A stretch of DNA of 64,000 nucleotides from Dryomyza anilis (lineage: Eukaryota; Arthropoda; Insecta; Diptera; Dryomyzidae): positions 13,931,529 to 13,995,528 of the forward strand of contig OX638132.1 in assembly GCA_951804985.1 (NCBI GenBank), read 5' to 3'. The notes below the pieces were generated by a model. That model was not told where the DNA came from. It did not search any database and was given only the letters and a program-made list of their open reading frames with translations. This document shows, one piece after another, positions 45,701 through 59,096 of the stretch. The position numbers and the translations under genes were made by a program. Position 1 is the stretch's first letter, and every line of letters starts with the position of its first letter.

Positions 45701-48700
45701 AAGTATTTTTGAAGCATACTTACGCCAGAGCATATGTCATGCGGTCCGGTCTTAGTGCTCTTATCATACATAAGCGTTGCAATGCTGTTTTATTTTTCCA
45801 TTCTTGTGGAAATTTTTCTTTCTCCGGCAGCTCGGACTCTACCAATTTCTTCCAACGTTTTGATGACGTTTCTATGTCGCGATCCAAATTTCGAAACTCA
45901 TCTTTGGAGGCAAGACTGCATATTCCGCCCCACGATTGATTAGAAAGAAAGTCAACGGGACTGGTGACATGTGGTTTTATCGGAAAGCGTAGAAGGAAGT
46001 CCAGTTCCGCAGATGTAATTTCTTCGTTCATAAGTAAAATCTGGAATATACTTCGTTTTGCAATTAAAGTATCTTTGAATTTGCTCGAACATTACTTGGA
46101 AAGTCATTTGCGATGCGAAAATTAGTTTATCGCATTCAAATAAACCTCTTGATGTATACTGAAATACTGAGTAGGTAATGCAATCGATGAGATTAGCAAC
46201 ACGTATATCCAAAGTTTCACTGGGATCCGCTTTAGCAATTGCCTTCTGAAATACTACACTAAAAGCCTACAAGGGGAAAGAATGTAATGAAATATTGTAC
46301 AATTCAATTAAATGATTTACAAACCTTAAGAGAAAATTTATATATTGGATTGATCGTGTTCAACTCATTCAGTATAAAATATATAAGACTGGCTCTTGCA
46401 GCTGCGGGTCTGTAATACTCGCGTGCAACATCTATTTCCTTGGAAGTAATTTTAGCTTCGGCAACCTAGTTAAGATAGTGCAGACAATGTGAATATAATT
46501 TTGAATAATATCTAGCCAACCTTTTGCTCTATCTCTGAAGCTGTGCTCTTTGTAGTCTCCAAATTTTCTACTAACGCAGTGTCGCCTAAAATATTTTCAC
46601 CCGCAGAAGAAAGGCGCGATAAGAGATCATCTTCAAGTTTTTTTAACATGATTTTAAAATCATTTTGTTGCTTTGTAAGTTCGGCCTATACACAGATTCA
46701 GTCTTTGTAAATTTTTAATAATCATTTAAATAATAAAAAAGAATACCTTTAAATCTTCTAAATCTGGTCGCTCAGCTTTTACAACTTCCGCCAATAGTTG
46801 ATCTTCCAGACCATCACGTGTGACCGTAAAATTAATGAGAGTCGTTTGAGCTTGCATCTCTGGTTTGTAATGCGGATTTGCTAATTTGGTATGCAATATT
46901 AAACGGAAATTGGAGTTATACTCCACTTCTTTATCGCCTATTTTTATTACTCTACAAATATCGAAATGTTTATATATTGTAAGGTACGCAAATGTACGTA
47001 ATTCTTACTTTCCCTTTTTAATTAAGTTTCTGCCTAAAAGTGAGTCAAGCACCGGATCCAATTGCTCATCTATGTTCTCAATTAAAACAGTAGTGCCTGA
47101 GGTGATTGCCTTTTCTATAATATCCAAGTAACTTCTTTGACCCATACGTATTACTTGCAGTTCCTCGCCGTACTTTTGTTTAATCCATTTTGATCCTTGG
47201 AGCTATTAAGAACGTTTAAATTAACAATAACATTTAAGTGATTGGTTATATAAAACCTGTGGATCGATCATTAAGGGCCAACGGTCGGAATTCGATAGAA
47301 TAGTAGCATTTTCAATGGACATGCGATCACCAGGCAGACCTTCATTGGTCCATATGGCGACAGTAGTATCATCTGTTAGTAGAGATAATGGATCTAGGTT
47401 TTCTGTGGTTGGTAATGGTGGATCAATGCTTTTGAGATAGGTGGTCCACATTTTCTGCATTAGGTCGATACGAAATTGTTTGGTAAAACAACCAACATAA
47501 GATATGAAGGCCGTTATTAGAAGTATATCGCCGGGCAATGTTATGCCTTGTTTGACAAAACTATAAAGATTTTAATTGAATAAAAACTAAATCAAATACT
47601 TAATAATTACTTATTGACTGCTTCAGCCCAACGAACATTCTCACTGGCCAATCCGCCTACCAAACGATTGGCCAGCGCAATTGTGGCCTGTGTAGCATCC
47701 GCTTCTTGTTGACAACGCAATTTATCAGCTGTGGCTTGTTCGAAGTCCGCAGTTAACTTGGCTAGTTGCTCTTCTAAAGACTAATTGCAACAGTATTTTA
47801 AAGCACTTAAAACAAAATTGACTTACTTGAACTTTTCGCTTTATGCCGGCTAATTTGTCTTGTGCTGCCGCTAACTCAGCATTTGCAGCCGCCAATGCCT
47901 TTCTCTTAGGCTCTACATCGCAATAGACCTCGTAGAATTTGATGATATTTATGACCCATGCACATAATCCAGCTGCCGCACCTGATTTGGAGCGCACAAA
48001 CTCTGGTTCAAATTCTGGATCCTTCAGATAAGGTTGAATAGCTTTGGTTATTTCGGGATGTATATTTTCTTTGTCGTAATTAATGAGTGCATCCAAGAAT
48101 GCGTCAACTTTTGCCATTGATATCTTGGCGGCCTTCCAAGAACGGTCTTTCGGAAGTTTTCCACCTGGTGCTAGCAATACCATGACGGCAGCAGTAACGT
48201 TAGTTACCGCGCCAGGTGGTGAACCAAATGATTTTAGTTCCGTTAAATTTGCCTTGTTTAGTGTGTTTAAAGCTTCTTGTGCTGCTGATAAAGCTGGTTC
48301 TGCCTTCAGAAGATCTTCTTCGCAGTCCTTTTGTTTTTTGGTAACTTCGTCGGCGATCAATGCAACTTTCATTTCTTCTTCGTCAGCAAACGCTTTTTCT
48401 TTTTGTACTTTCTCCGTCTCGATTCCAACGATTTCGATAAGAGCATCGGCTGCTTCATTTTTTTCCTTCAATTCGACTTCTTGCACTGCTAGCTTTACCT
48501 TCAGATCGGCCACCTGCACCGCCGTAGAGCGCAATTTATCCAAACCATTTTCGAGACGTACTATTTTGCTCTGCAAATCATTATGTTTATGATTCAATAA
48601 CTTTAAATACAAACTTATCTGTTCCAAGTAGCTCTTGGGTGTTGTGTAATTATAACGTCGTTCATTTTGTAGATAAACTTTAGACATGCTATTCACCGAG

Positions 48701-51700
48701 GTATGTACGTATGCCATAAACTTTGCTACCGAATCACGATGATTCTCTGAGAGAACCTGGTTCTGCGCCAAGAAGTTCATAGCCACCGAGATAAGAGCCT
48801 CCTGCGGCCATTCGTGGAACCAATTAATGGAGGTGGCATTTATTATAGCAGGGAATTTCCTCGACCGAACACGCAATGTTGAACCAACTGGTGAGAAACA
48901 CAGAACTACCTTCAGCTGTTTGCGAACGCGATCGATGAAGAATTTCCAACAGTTCTCACGCGTATCCACCAGACCAGCACCTTTGACCTCGTTACGTACA
49001 CCAGCGATAATATTTTCAATCTCATCATCCGGGAATAGATCTGGAATCTCACCAGTAGCCAGCATATCGTTGATAAGGACAAGAAAATCCTCATTTGGAA
49101 TCTGTGCATCAGTCATGAGGAACATGATTCCGACATTCTTTAGACCTGCCTTCAAGTATAAACCTGAAAATTCAGTCTAAAAAAATACAAGTTTGTTAAG
49201 TGCTCTGCAAAAATTTGTAAGTATTACACCAACCTTCAAATCGTTGACAGCATAACCCTTCTTGAGTTGTATCTGTACGACTTCCAAACTTGAGATGAAT
49301 GCGGCCAAACGTGCCAACGACTGCTTGCCACTGCCACCAACACCTACCAGTAATGCGCTTCCCCGTGGTGATTCAAGTATTCGATTTATTCTTTACAATA
49401 AGGTTTTTAAAATTATAAAGTTTTCCGAAATGGTCCTTCTAATAAAACTAAATTCTAATTACCTGCAAACATGCATCATTGCATCCTCGAACAGTACCAA
49501 ATTCATGGCTGCAACGAGATCATTATACGACGACATGGCTTCCTGAAGGAGTTTGTGAAGCTCAGTCCATGCTTTAATAGGCATGTACTTGGGTTCACCA
49601 ATTCCTCCAGCGAAATGACAATAGATATTCGGTTTATCGAATATCACGGATTCGTCAATTTCTTCGAAAGACTTTTTCACAATATCGTGCTGCATCTTGG
49701 TGAAACTGTCGATGTCCTTGTCGTCAATTAGTTTATCGCCGTAGACGCGTTGTGTTTCATGTTGCCAAAGACGTATGAAATCAGTAGGTGTGCTCAAACA
49801 CTCGGCGGTGCTGAAGAGTAGACCCTATGAGTAAATCATTATTTAATATACTATAAAGAGTATTATTGTGATATATTGCCAAACCTGAAAAACATTGCTT
49901 ATATCTCGCAAATTGAAGATATAGTGCGACTTAATAGCAGTTGGCAGAAATATTTGCGAGGATTTGTTGTGCAGTGCCAATGTGGCCGCCACTATATTGG
50001 AGCACATTCGAATAATTACAGAATTGAATTTCTGTTCAGCATTAATGAAATGCTGAGACAGTATGGAGTAATACATTGATGTAATAGAATCACCACCAGG
50101 GAAGCTAACAGCCAACACACAGAAGTGGCGTTGTAGACGTGGGTTGATGGTGAAGCTACCAGACGTTGGATTCATGCAGGCGACATATTGGCAATTGTGA
50201 ATGTCCTTGAGTGTCAGTTTGTTACGATCGTACCAATGATCATAATCCAAGTGCTGACGTATCAAGGTGTGAGGTTGTACTGTACCATAGCAATCGACCT
50301 CAGGCATATTCATGTCATCGATGAAATAGATGAGTGTTTTATTACCAGGAGGACCAAAATTTCGACCTGCTTTTTTCTCTAAAGGCTTCTCAAGAATTTT
50401 CTGTAACATTTCGGAAGTTGTATAGAAATTAAATGGTATCGTTGTGACCGCATAGTTTTCGGATAACATTTGTAATTTTTCATTGATCAGCACTGTTTTT
50501 CCACAACCTGCCGAACCAACCAGCATCACCGGATGCTTTTTGTCCATTAGTATATCTAGAAAAAATCGAATTCTAATAGATTCGGAGGTATGCACTAGTA
50601 TTGCTTGTAACGGTAAATCTGAGTCCAACTCAAATTTGGGTATTTTTTCAGTCCATGACGTGAACTGTTTGGTTTCATTATCCAAAAAGTAGTCAAAAAC
50701 TGTGCCACCTTTACATAAAATTTAAATTTTAATAATGAAAGTATTTTATTAATGTGTTGACTTTACCTTGTGGAAATTTAACTGTTTTGAATTCATTTAC
50801 CCACCATTTGCTGAACTCTACGCGGTAATCAATGGCTTGATCCTGGAACATAGCCGATCCGAATGCCCAAACACAGGCAAACACAAAGTATAGTTCATGC
50901 CATTCTTTTGGACAATCGGCTGGTGTGTTCGAAGGCGTCAAGAAGCATTCTAACAGATAGCACAACATCTGAATATGTGCCATTTCTGCAATGGGTGTAA
51001 TTTTCTTAAAGCGCATACGTATTGTCTCTAAAGAAGCGGGAATATATTTATCGAAGAGCATAACCAAGTTCGATTTTTCCGAGGGTATCTTGCGTGTTTC
51101 AACCCAACTGCTTACGTAACTAAAAAGTAAAAACAAATGTATAGCTAATGTGTAGTTTAAGTCAGTAGATACATACGGATTCCATCCCAAATCTTGTGGA
51201 TTAATATACAATATCCCTGCCCTGGATACCGTCGCCGGAGTAGCTGTTCTCAGATTGGAAATCTCAAAAAGCAAACGCATCGATGGCGTCAACGCAATAC
51301 GCTCATTACTGGCCAAAGTCAAGACTTTGTTATCATCCATTACAGTATTTAAACTTTCAATCCACATAGGATCGATATCACCATCGAGCACAATCCACTT
51401 GGGCTGATCGCCCGTTATGTTTGCTTGATCTCGCATCAATACCGAGAACAAGCCATCCTTCCATTCACGCGTAGCAGGATTTATAATGCCGAAAAGTTCA
51501 TCGTTCGTAACTGCTTTCGGATTTAGATCATTGAAGATGGGTTTGCGTTTGATGTTTTGATATGTGCGTAATAATGTTTTCCAGACTTGCGTCTTTCCTG
51601 TACCAGCATTGCCAACAATAAATACAGAGTGTCGAACTTCGAGTAGTTCTTCGAGTTGCACTACTTTGAGTATGAAATTGTCTTCAGGCTGTAGAAGTAA

Positions 51701-54700
51701 ATCGGAGGCAGCCTGTTTGACTGTACGTTCAAAATCTTGATCACGTTTGCGTGGAACATCTAAAGCGGGGAACAAATCACTTATAAGACCCATAAAGACG
51801 GGCATGTCGTCTGTGACTACTTTTGGAATATTAAAGTCACGCAAAGCTCGCATAAGAACCTCTTCTTCGGGACGACCAGGGTCTCCACGCTGTTATACAT
51901 AGAATTTTTAAAAATCTAAAATGTTTAACAAATCTGATTACCTTTAACGAACCAGCAACCACGAGCACAGATTTAATTGCCCTTAAGCCCCAATCGTAGT
52001 GATCCTGCTTAGAAAGCAACTCCTTACATAGTGTATACAGTGTTATGAATTTTCGTGCCAGTACACGTGCATCTTGAAAACCTTCTGCGACTAACATAAT
52101 TTCACAAATAAGCTCAAAATCTGGTACAACCATAGCGCATGGCCGAAAAAGTGCTTTTAAATTTTCTGGCAACTCTGTACGTCCTGCATAACCAGGATTC
52201 ATTGTTATAAAGATGCCAACAGTGGGCACACAGCTAATAATTTCTCCCATGAAGTTAAATTTATCCTTCTTATCACGTATTGCGTCTTGTACCGATTTTA
52301 CCTGAACTGCTACAACCGAAAGCACCTCAACCGTTATACGATTAAACTCGTCGAAACAACCCCAAGCTCCAGTCTGTGCCAAACCCTTATAAATGTTTCC
52401 GCATGATTGATAGTCCATTTGTTCCGAGCAGTTGAATACATATACCATAATGCCCAATGCGCGACCCAAATCCTTAGTAGTCTCAGTTTTACCTGTACCA
52501 GCAGGTCCTGCTGGTCCACCACCCATAACCAAGTGTAGACTTTGGGTCAATGTGATGTAGCATCGATCGGTTAGCGGTGTAATCACCAAGCGTGGTGTGT
52601 TTCCTAAATACTCGTGACAATACTGAAACTCGGCATCACAGATATTTGCAAAACAATCTTTTTCAGTGTCATCATAACGATGGCGTAATTGAGACTGCCA
52701 CATGAAGGCCGAACCTGCATCCAATTTAGCCTGTATCATTTTAGCCACAACATCACGCGAATGCACATCGATCGTGCAAATGGTCATGATTTTCTGGCGA
52801 TCTCCTTTAGTCAGTTCACCCAAGAGCAGTGTAATGAGCAAACTGAGCTGTGATATTTGCTTTTTATAGTAGTCTTTGATGGCATTATCGTAGCCCTCTT
52901 CCAGGCGACTGAAGGCAATGTTCACCTCGGTGGACCACCAAATCTGTGAGCCACAGAGTGAAATCTGCGCAGGATAGTCAAATAACCATTGCTCGCGTTG
53001 CTTTTCCTCGTAGGCTACCACAGCTTCCGTTATGTAATGTCGAAGCGAAGCGCGCATAGCTGCCTGAATGCGATTCAACCAAACTTCGACGGGACCACGA
53101 ATGCTCGCAAGTTCGTTGAATTCAACATATTCACCATCTTTTGCATACATACCCGAAGCTGTATCGATCTCGTTTGAATTATCACGATTGAATTTCAAAC
53201 GAGCTATTGAATCAAATAACTTCGTAAGATGTTTTGTCACCATTTCCGGCTGTATGCCGTTGCTCAGCACATCCAGAAGATCCGCTGATGACACAAAATA
53301 GAATCGAGGAAAAGCCAAACGCTTCGTTTCTAAATACTCTGCCAGTGCCTTCTCGCAAAGCGTAAGCTCCCGTTGTAGATTTTCCAAGCGTTCTATTAAG
53401 CCCGCACGATTAGTCGATGCTACCACATTTGAGGATACAGACATCTCGGTCATTAAAATGCGAAACTCAGCATCGATGCGGTCGAACCGATCTGAATCGA
53501 CGGGTAATTGCTTGCGTATGTCTTCAGAACTCATGAAGATACTCTCAAGATGAGTCCAAGTGCGTTGCACCTCGAACCATACAGTGATCACCTGATCGGC
53601 AACCATCAATTTATTTTGCCATATTGAGACATCTTCTAGGAAATGGGCGATGTACTTGGAAGTAATAAGATTCTGTAGACAGACTTGATTATCTTCGAGA
53701 GTCTCTATGAGTTCTTCTGATGCCTTCAGGAGATTACAGCCAGTACGTGGATGGAGTTCATGATCAAATTCCATCGCAGACCACGTTGTGTTCAGGTCGC
53801 GCAGTATCTTCTCCATGGACATCTCTTTAACAGCCTTATCAACAATGTTTTTAACTTCCTCTTCACATTCGTGCAGATTCAGTCCAAGCAGCTCGGCCAA
53901 TGTCGTCTCATGGTCCATAATGAATTTAACCTGTGTATAAATCCAAGATATCAGTATTGAACATCAATGCATTGAAAAAGTACATGAAGAAAACTATTGT
54001 TCAAAATTGTGCGACTACCAGAGAACATGATTTGTGAACTATTCGACTAATCGTCGATTATACGAAAGAATTATATAAGCCGTGCTTAGTTTTTTAGGTT
54101 GACACATTAATTATGTACAATAATACTTACAGTTATTTCCTTGGGCAACGCGGCTAAATTCTGTAAAGAAATGTATTTACAAAGAACTGTACAAATATCT
54201 GTAAAGCGAACGCATTTGCGCATCATTAATGGAACAATTGTGACTGTACAATGACGGAAATCAAAAGTATTTGCTGGGACTGAGTGTGCATAAAACAAAT
54301 TTAAAAATATATAATGTATTCATATATGAGATATATACATGTTAAAATGGAATGATTTAGATGAAGAAAATTCTAGCAATACGACCTTGGTGGAATTCAT
54401 TAGTTGATTCCAGTGACGTTCACGAATAGCTGGATTCTGAAGTTCGCCAACAGCACGCAAAGATGTTAACATATTTTTTACAGTTGATTCAAGATTTATA
54501 AATGTGTCCCATGAACGCATTTCTTTGTCGAGCAAACGTATATCCTTGGCAAATTTCTTACATTCGATGTCCATATTCTCGACATCAACCTTACGCCATG
54601 GCGTCGTTTTCCAATCTTCGATACAGGTCTGAACGATGAAAACATAGTCCCAGAGTTGCTGTATGTTTATTTAAAATGAACGTATGTAAATAATAGTTAT

Positions 54701-57700
54701 TTGAAAATGCACTAGCAGTAAGATTTCAATTAAACACACCTTTAACATTCTCAATTCTTTTCGACACTGCTTTAGTAACTTGAATTCTGGAATATTCACT
54801 TCAAAGAGACTTCCTGATTCCTGTATGTCACGCATTTCACATTCCAAGCGATACATATCGGCATCAATTCGATTAGCCAATAAATAGGGCTCCTTACAGT
54901 CGTAACGAAAGAATTCGTAATGTTTGAAAACTTCGCGAAATAGTTGCACATATCCTTCGAATGCTCCAATTTTATTTCGAATGCTAACCACTTCGATTGC
55001 CTGCAATGGCGAAACTTGTTGCTTCACAGTGGTTGCAATTTTCTTTGTGTTTGCCCATTGCTCAGGCAACTCCTGCAACAAAACATTCACTTCCTCTGGT
55101 ATATCCATATCGTAGTACTTAAGCAACTGTATGGTCTCCTGTAGTGGCTCAAACATTTCATCGGTTTTGGTAGTTCTTTCCTTCACCTGCATAAGATAGG
55201 CCATAATACTAACTAAGCCATCATAATCACCCTCCTTGACTGTTTGTAGAAGACCTTCGTCTGCCTTGCGTATAAAATTGCTTAGATCCATGAGGCTTGA
55301 GGTAACTCGCGTGACCAAGTGGATCTTAAACATATTTCCCCATTTGCAGACAGTATTGAGTAAAGCTTGACGAAATGGACGTACATCAACTTGAAACCAG
55401 GAACTAAAGATTTGAAACGGTGAAATATCCTCAATTTCATTGAAAAGAGATTCGTAATTGTCGATCTGCTCGCGAAATGCTTCTATTGTGGGACGGCATG
55501 GCTTTGGTGCATTGGACTCACGCATCGTTACCAAATCGATTTCATCTTGGTCGAGCATACGACCAAATTCAAGAAAGTACTCCATGCATTCATGCCTGTC
55601 GTCTAACCATAAATATGAATAACGCTCAAACTGTCTACAAAACAATGATGCCTCTTCCATTACTAAATCCACTCCGTTGAGAATCTCTCGTCGCATATCG
55701 ATTATGTCCTGATTGGCCTTCACCAGTTCACCGTAATTGCGTTTATCGTTCTTCTTTAGACGTTTAATCAGTGTGGCCATTTTCATAATGTCACGCATTA
55801 GCTCTATAAGCATATTATTGAATCCCAATGGATCCTCCGGATTTAATGAGGGTACAAATATTAAATTAGGTTCTATTAATTCCAAGCGTGATTCGAACAA
55901 AGGTGGTAAATAATTATCAGGGTCCATGTTTTCTGCCAAATATCCAACACTCACACCAACGGTTTTTAGAATATTCTCATATACTATATTATCAACAAAA
56001 TCAATATATTGAAGCCAAATTTTGTCATCCTGCTTGTCCGACATGTTAAACTGCATCATGTTGTCGTGCAACAACTTGTGTATTTCCGTGGATGCAGCTC
56101 TAATTTCTGCATATCGTTTATCGGTGCGATCTGGACGTTCGTCTATACTAAGAACCGTATCCTTCTTAGAGTCCTTGCGTTCGAAGAGCGGTTGCTTTGC
56201 CCAGACGGACATAATCTTGAGTATCTGACGAAGATTTTCCTGTGTATGATTCATACGATTTTGTAATGCTGCCACTGGTTCACGCAATTTTTGTAAGTAA
56301 CTCAATATATCTGGAGTAATACTAAAATTAATAAAAGCAATTTTCAAACCCAATACTAACCGTCTGAGTTCCAGACCAACTCAGCTACGCCAGTCTCGAC
56401 CAAATCATCAATGAGCTTAATTTCCGACTCGATTAATTTCAATTCAACTGGAGAGCTATTTTCTTGTATTGTATTATACCAGTCAATAGTCTTCTCTAGA
56501 TTTAGAGTATACGTTCGGAATATTTCGCTCTTATCGGAGAAGTCCAATGCGATCTCTGGTATGCCTTCGGTTCCCATTTGTTTTAAATAATGAACTTCTC
56601 GTAATATGCAAAAAAGTTCGGAACTAAAGTTCAATATCAGAGACTTGCTATTGGGATCGCGAGCAATCAAAGATTTCTTCAGATTTGTGTCGATCTGGTC
56701 GGGTAAACTTGCAGACCACTCCTCAAAAACTTCTGTTTTACAAACGCTTAACTTGTCCATTAGACGCTCATAGCGCTCTTTGATTTCAAGAGCCTTTTCC
56801 GATTTGGTAATACTAATTAAATATTTAGTTTGTGGATTGGTTATTTGCGGTAAAATCAATTAACTTATTATAAAAAAAAACTTACTGGTGTTTTAATGAT
56901 TGAAAATTTTGTACTGAAATCGTAATACGCGTTCCCAATTGTCCACACCAGCGAATAAATGCTGCTGCCGGTGGACAATTATAATCAGGATACAAGTTAA
57001 TATTATCCTTTCCGAGATTCATCTGTTTCTCAAATATGTTTTCACACATGGTCATCTCTTCATCGAGCATTTTTAATATTTCTGCATATCTTTGAGTAAA
57101 TTCTTGTTTTATTTTTGGACGATCAAGCACGCTGCCTACAATGCTTATGAGCTAAAATTTAATCAAAATATAAATTTTATGAATAAAAAGAAAGGGACTC
57201 TGGAAAATACCTTGAAAATGCTCTCCAGATTGTAGCAATCATCGAAAGCTTGACACAATATCGCCGCCAGTTTCATGTCCAATTCAAGAATTCGTAATTG
57301 AAAATTGCCAAAATCATCGTTAAACTCATGGTCGTCCGGATCTAGCACATCATATGTTTTCGATGCAAATGCGGTAAAATATTGATTGAATTCAACATAA
57401 ACGGCGGTTATGCGTGCACTAAGTTGACGGCCACGTAGGCCACCAATTTCAACTTTCTCCAATTTCAGAAATTCAATCACAGTAAAGAAGAACCTAATAA
57501 ATGAGTCTATATCTGGCATTCCATATATTAATAGATTACGCAAGCTTACCATTGAATTGTCGTTAAACGATCTAGAAACGCATTAAAGCGTTTGAATACT
57601 GAATTTGGATGAAAGGACCATAAAACTGGCGGCCTTACTTCCGGTTCCTTAAAGAATTCTGCCACAGTATCCTTATAATGATCATACAGTTCACGATAGA

Positions 57701-59096
57701 ATTTCAAAATGTGAATGCACAATGTTAGACGTTGCATGGCCTCGTCGATATCACTGTGAAAAATTGACGATGGATCTAGGTAACGTTTCGCCTAACAGAA
57801 AGTATAGTTTATATAATATCGAACTATGTACTTCTATTCGAAATGCCTACCTGAAAGATTATAAGGTTACTCATTTGTTTGAGCAACACTGTAATTTTGG
57901 ACGAATGACAATAGTAGCGTGAGTTGCCCCAAATCGTGCAAACTATGTACATCAATGGTATGAGCAACGGTTTGCATTCGGCGAAATCAATTTCCTCCAA
58001 TTGCTGAATGGGTCGTTTTAGTGGGTTTAAATACAGTGTGATATCCTTAGCTTCGGCGAGTGCTATTATGGTAGTGATATGGATCAAATTTATGCGTGTC
58101 GATAACAATTAAATGATAGAAGATTAATTATAGATAAAGATGCCATTTACCTGTGACCACATTCTTGAATAGTGTCTGAAAGCATGGATAGTAGGCGCTA
58201 CGTGAATATTCCAGCAGTAGTGCCATCGAACGAATACGTTCACTTCGCAATTGTTCGTAGATAAATGAAAGGTTCTTCAGTCGATTGTTCCAAAAAGCAA
58301 TTTCTAAGAGTAATTTCAAGTCAATCAATAGTAAAAAAATTAAGTTATGCTGATTATTTTGTATGTTACCTATGTGCGGCGTTGGATTTTGGCCATTAGC
58401 AAATGCATTTCTTGGACTATCCTTAATGACTTCGTGCACCTGTGTTGCCCACTTGATGACCACGCCCTCAATAGCGCTCTTCAGATACAAATCAATTGGA
58501 ATTTTATGACCCTGGTTCAGTTGATCAGCCGCCTTCACCATCTTCTCCACACCCACAGGCATGGCAAGTATAGTCTCACCGCTTACCTGACCCTTAACCT
58601 GGTGCACAGTGCTCTTCAGACTGTGTACATGCTTCTGCACATCCTGTGCCACCATATTGGGCCACGTCTTATAGTTCTCCTCGAATGAGAGCAATGGCAC
58701 AAGCACCTCCTCGACCAATGCAGAGAGCTGATCTATGGTACGTGTTGCCAAATCACCCAGAATAATGAAATTACCACAATCCTCACGTGGGATTGGTTGT
58801 GGTTGTTTCTTGATAAAATAGACACCTTTGGTTTTTAGTTGTGAGAGTGGAAAAGTGGTCGAGGGTACTAGTTGTGCAGCGGGTGTGAGTATTATAACTA
58901 AAACTACGGGTATAGGACGGTCGAGAAATTCTTTAATGATGCCCTTGTGCTCTTCTACGGTGATGACGCGTGTCCATTTTTCAGGTTTTAATTTGAGTGA
59001 TTTTATGGTGTAGGAGCCCATTAGTTCCAGACGTGGATCAGGGCCAATGCCTGCAGCAGCGCCGGCAGCGGCTTCAGCGCTGGTAGATGGTTCCAT
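36744..59096 (-). CDS. axonemal outer-arm dynein heavy chain, beta type (DNAH9/11/17; Dhc93AB/kl-5 group), 4,484 aa
   Basis: Motor subunit of the outer dynein arm: ATP hydrolysis drives microtubule sliding in cilia and sperm tails. 29 minus-strand exons: 58370-59096, 58151-58303, 57851-58062, 57550-57791, 57211-57493, 56886-57151, 56361-56812, 54740-56310, 54386-54658, 51942-53930, 51177-51889, 50767-51119, 49885-50708, 49463-49824, 49234-49390, 47827-49176, 47611-47780, 47257-47560, 47009-47202, 46747-46951, 46521-46685, 46325-46465, 46096-46266, 45724-46040, 45253-45667, 44185-45186, 43952-44100, 41499-41631, 36744-36905. All phases agree and there is no internal stop. Length equals the family (about 4,460-4,560). 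The start [10 protein letters not shown] is the first ATG in frame and has A at -3 and G at +4. Four P-loops (AAA1-4), the stalk and the C-terminal domain are complete. Dhc93AB and kl-5 belong to the same class; without alignment I cannot choose between them. Confidence 0.95.
37031..37730 (+). mobile_element. Helitron remnant
   Basis: 5' end TCTATTTATTCATATATTTG after an A resembles the other copies. GTAAACGTCAAAATG, TGGGCGTGCCACCTCCCAT and short ACTCACCA-type units follow in the usual order. No CTAG 3' end with hairpin remains. Confidence 0.65.
38223..38705. mobile_element. 483-bp Transib-like MITE with CACAGTG ends and CGGCA duplication
   Basis: Both ends read CACAGTGTGCCCAAACGC inward, and the inverted repeat continues for about 46 bp. 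The 5-bp CGGCA lies immediately outside on both sides (38218-38222, 38706-38710). CAC-starting ends with a GC-rich 5-bp duplication are the signature of the Transib superfamily, relatives of RAG1. No transposase inside. Confidence 0.75.
39697..41330. mobile_element. 1.6-kb low-complexity element with about 65-bp inverted ends
   Basis: The left end CAGAAAAAAAAAATCATCAA and right end CATATTGAAGAA plus poly(T) and CTGTG are inverted copies that extend through TTTTTCACCAACTA. The interior is poly(A/T) with TTCGAA motifs and a direct duplication (40628-40782 and 40784-40930) containing ATGCTTGCTCGACATGCAT. The Lys/Asn/Phe-rich ORFs are composition artefacts. Confidence 0.72.
41632..43951 (-). other. 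dynein intron 27 (2.3 kb)
   Basis: Donor GTAAGT at 43951, acceptor GTACAG at 41632. 42727-42895 is the inverted partner of the dispersed repeat at 13197-13355. 43380-43740 is less AT-rich, with GA-rich sequence and a (GAAC)n-like tract. No coding recognised. Confidence 0.75.
45724..47560 (-). other. dynein exons 18-24: AAA5 and strut region
   Basis: Residues 3366-3864. [18 protein letters not shown] marks AAA5 (no P-loop, as normal). NSDRWP and [11 protein letters not shown] are family landmarks. Exons are short (141-317 nt), in contrast to the 1-2 kb exons of the motor core. Confidence 0.88.
47611..49390 (-). other. dynein exons 15-17: AAA4, stalk and microtubule-binding domain
   Basis: Residues 2807-3365. 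AAA4 Walker [18 protein letters not shown] (about 2821) with Walker [14 protein letters not shown]. The antiparallel coiled coil runs from about 3033 (CC1, charged heptads) and returns from about 3278 (CC2). The microtubule-binding tip lies between, near 3167-3265, starting [16 protein letters not shown] 46-bp intron (47781-47826) interrupts CC2. Confidence 0.9.
49463..50708 (-). other. dynein exons 13-14: AAA3
   Basis: Residues 2412-2806. Walker [17 protein letters not shown] near residue 2474 and Walker [16 protein letters not shown], both complete. AAA3 is a regulatory ATPase site in dyneins. Confidence 0.9.
50767..51889 (-). other. dynein exons 11-12: AAA2
   Basis: Residues 2057-2411. 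Walker [16 protein letters not shown] near residue 2148; Walker-B-like [14 protein letters not shown]. In this class AAA2 binds nucleotide but is regulatory. The in-frame intron (51120-51176) falls in WNP/YVSSWVE. Confidence 0.9.
51942..54658 (-). other. dynein exons 9-10: linker (DHC_N2) and AAA1
   Basis: Residues 1303-2056. [15 protein letters not shown] begins the linker. AAA1, the main ATPase site, has Walker [16 protein letters not shown] (residue about 1867, genome near 52490-52513) and Walker [10 protein letters not shown] (about 1915). Both catalytic motifs are intact. Exon 10 alone is 1,989 nt. The intron between exons 9 and 10 (53931-54385) has an unusual GTCGTA donor and a possible 30-nt cassette exon at 54131-54160. 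Confidence 0.92.
54131..54160 (-). other. possible 30-nt cassette exon in dynein intron 9
   Basis: Flanked by a good acceptor (TTCTTTACAG) and donor (GTAAGTATT), phase 0 on both sides, encoding [10 protein letters not shown]. Including it keeps the dynein frame (4,494 aa), but family conservation favours direct joining STK/VKFIMD, so it is left out of the main model. Confidence 0.3.
54740..59096 (-). other. dynein exons 1-8: N-terminal tail (DHC_N1), aa 1-1302
   Basis: Residues 1-1302 form the stem that binds intermediate chains and other heavy chains. Visible landmarks are [15 protein letters not shown] near residue 37, the conserved [15 protein letters not shown] across the exon 1/2 junction, [20 protein letters not shown] in exon 4 and ELVWNSD at the exon 7/8 junction. 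The exon 7 donor is G/GTTAGT and the exon 8 acceptor is CTCCAG; the nearer TTTTAG acceptor would break the frame. Introns here are 54-66 bp or slightly more. Confidence 0.9.

Noticed and set aside
48083..48592. 169-codon plus-strand ORF opposite the dynein stalk
   Set aside because: Antisense shadow of the coding exon; codon bias of the sense strand keeps it open. Other plus-strand ORFs across 44-59 kb are the same.
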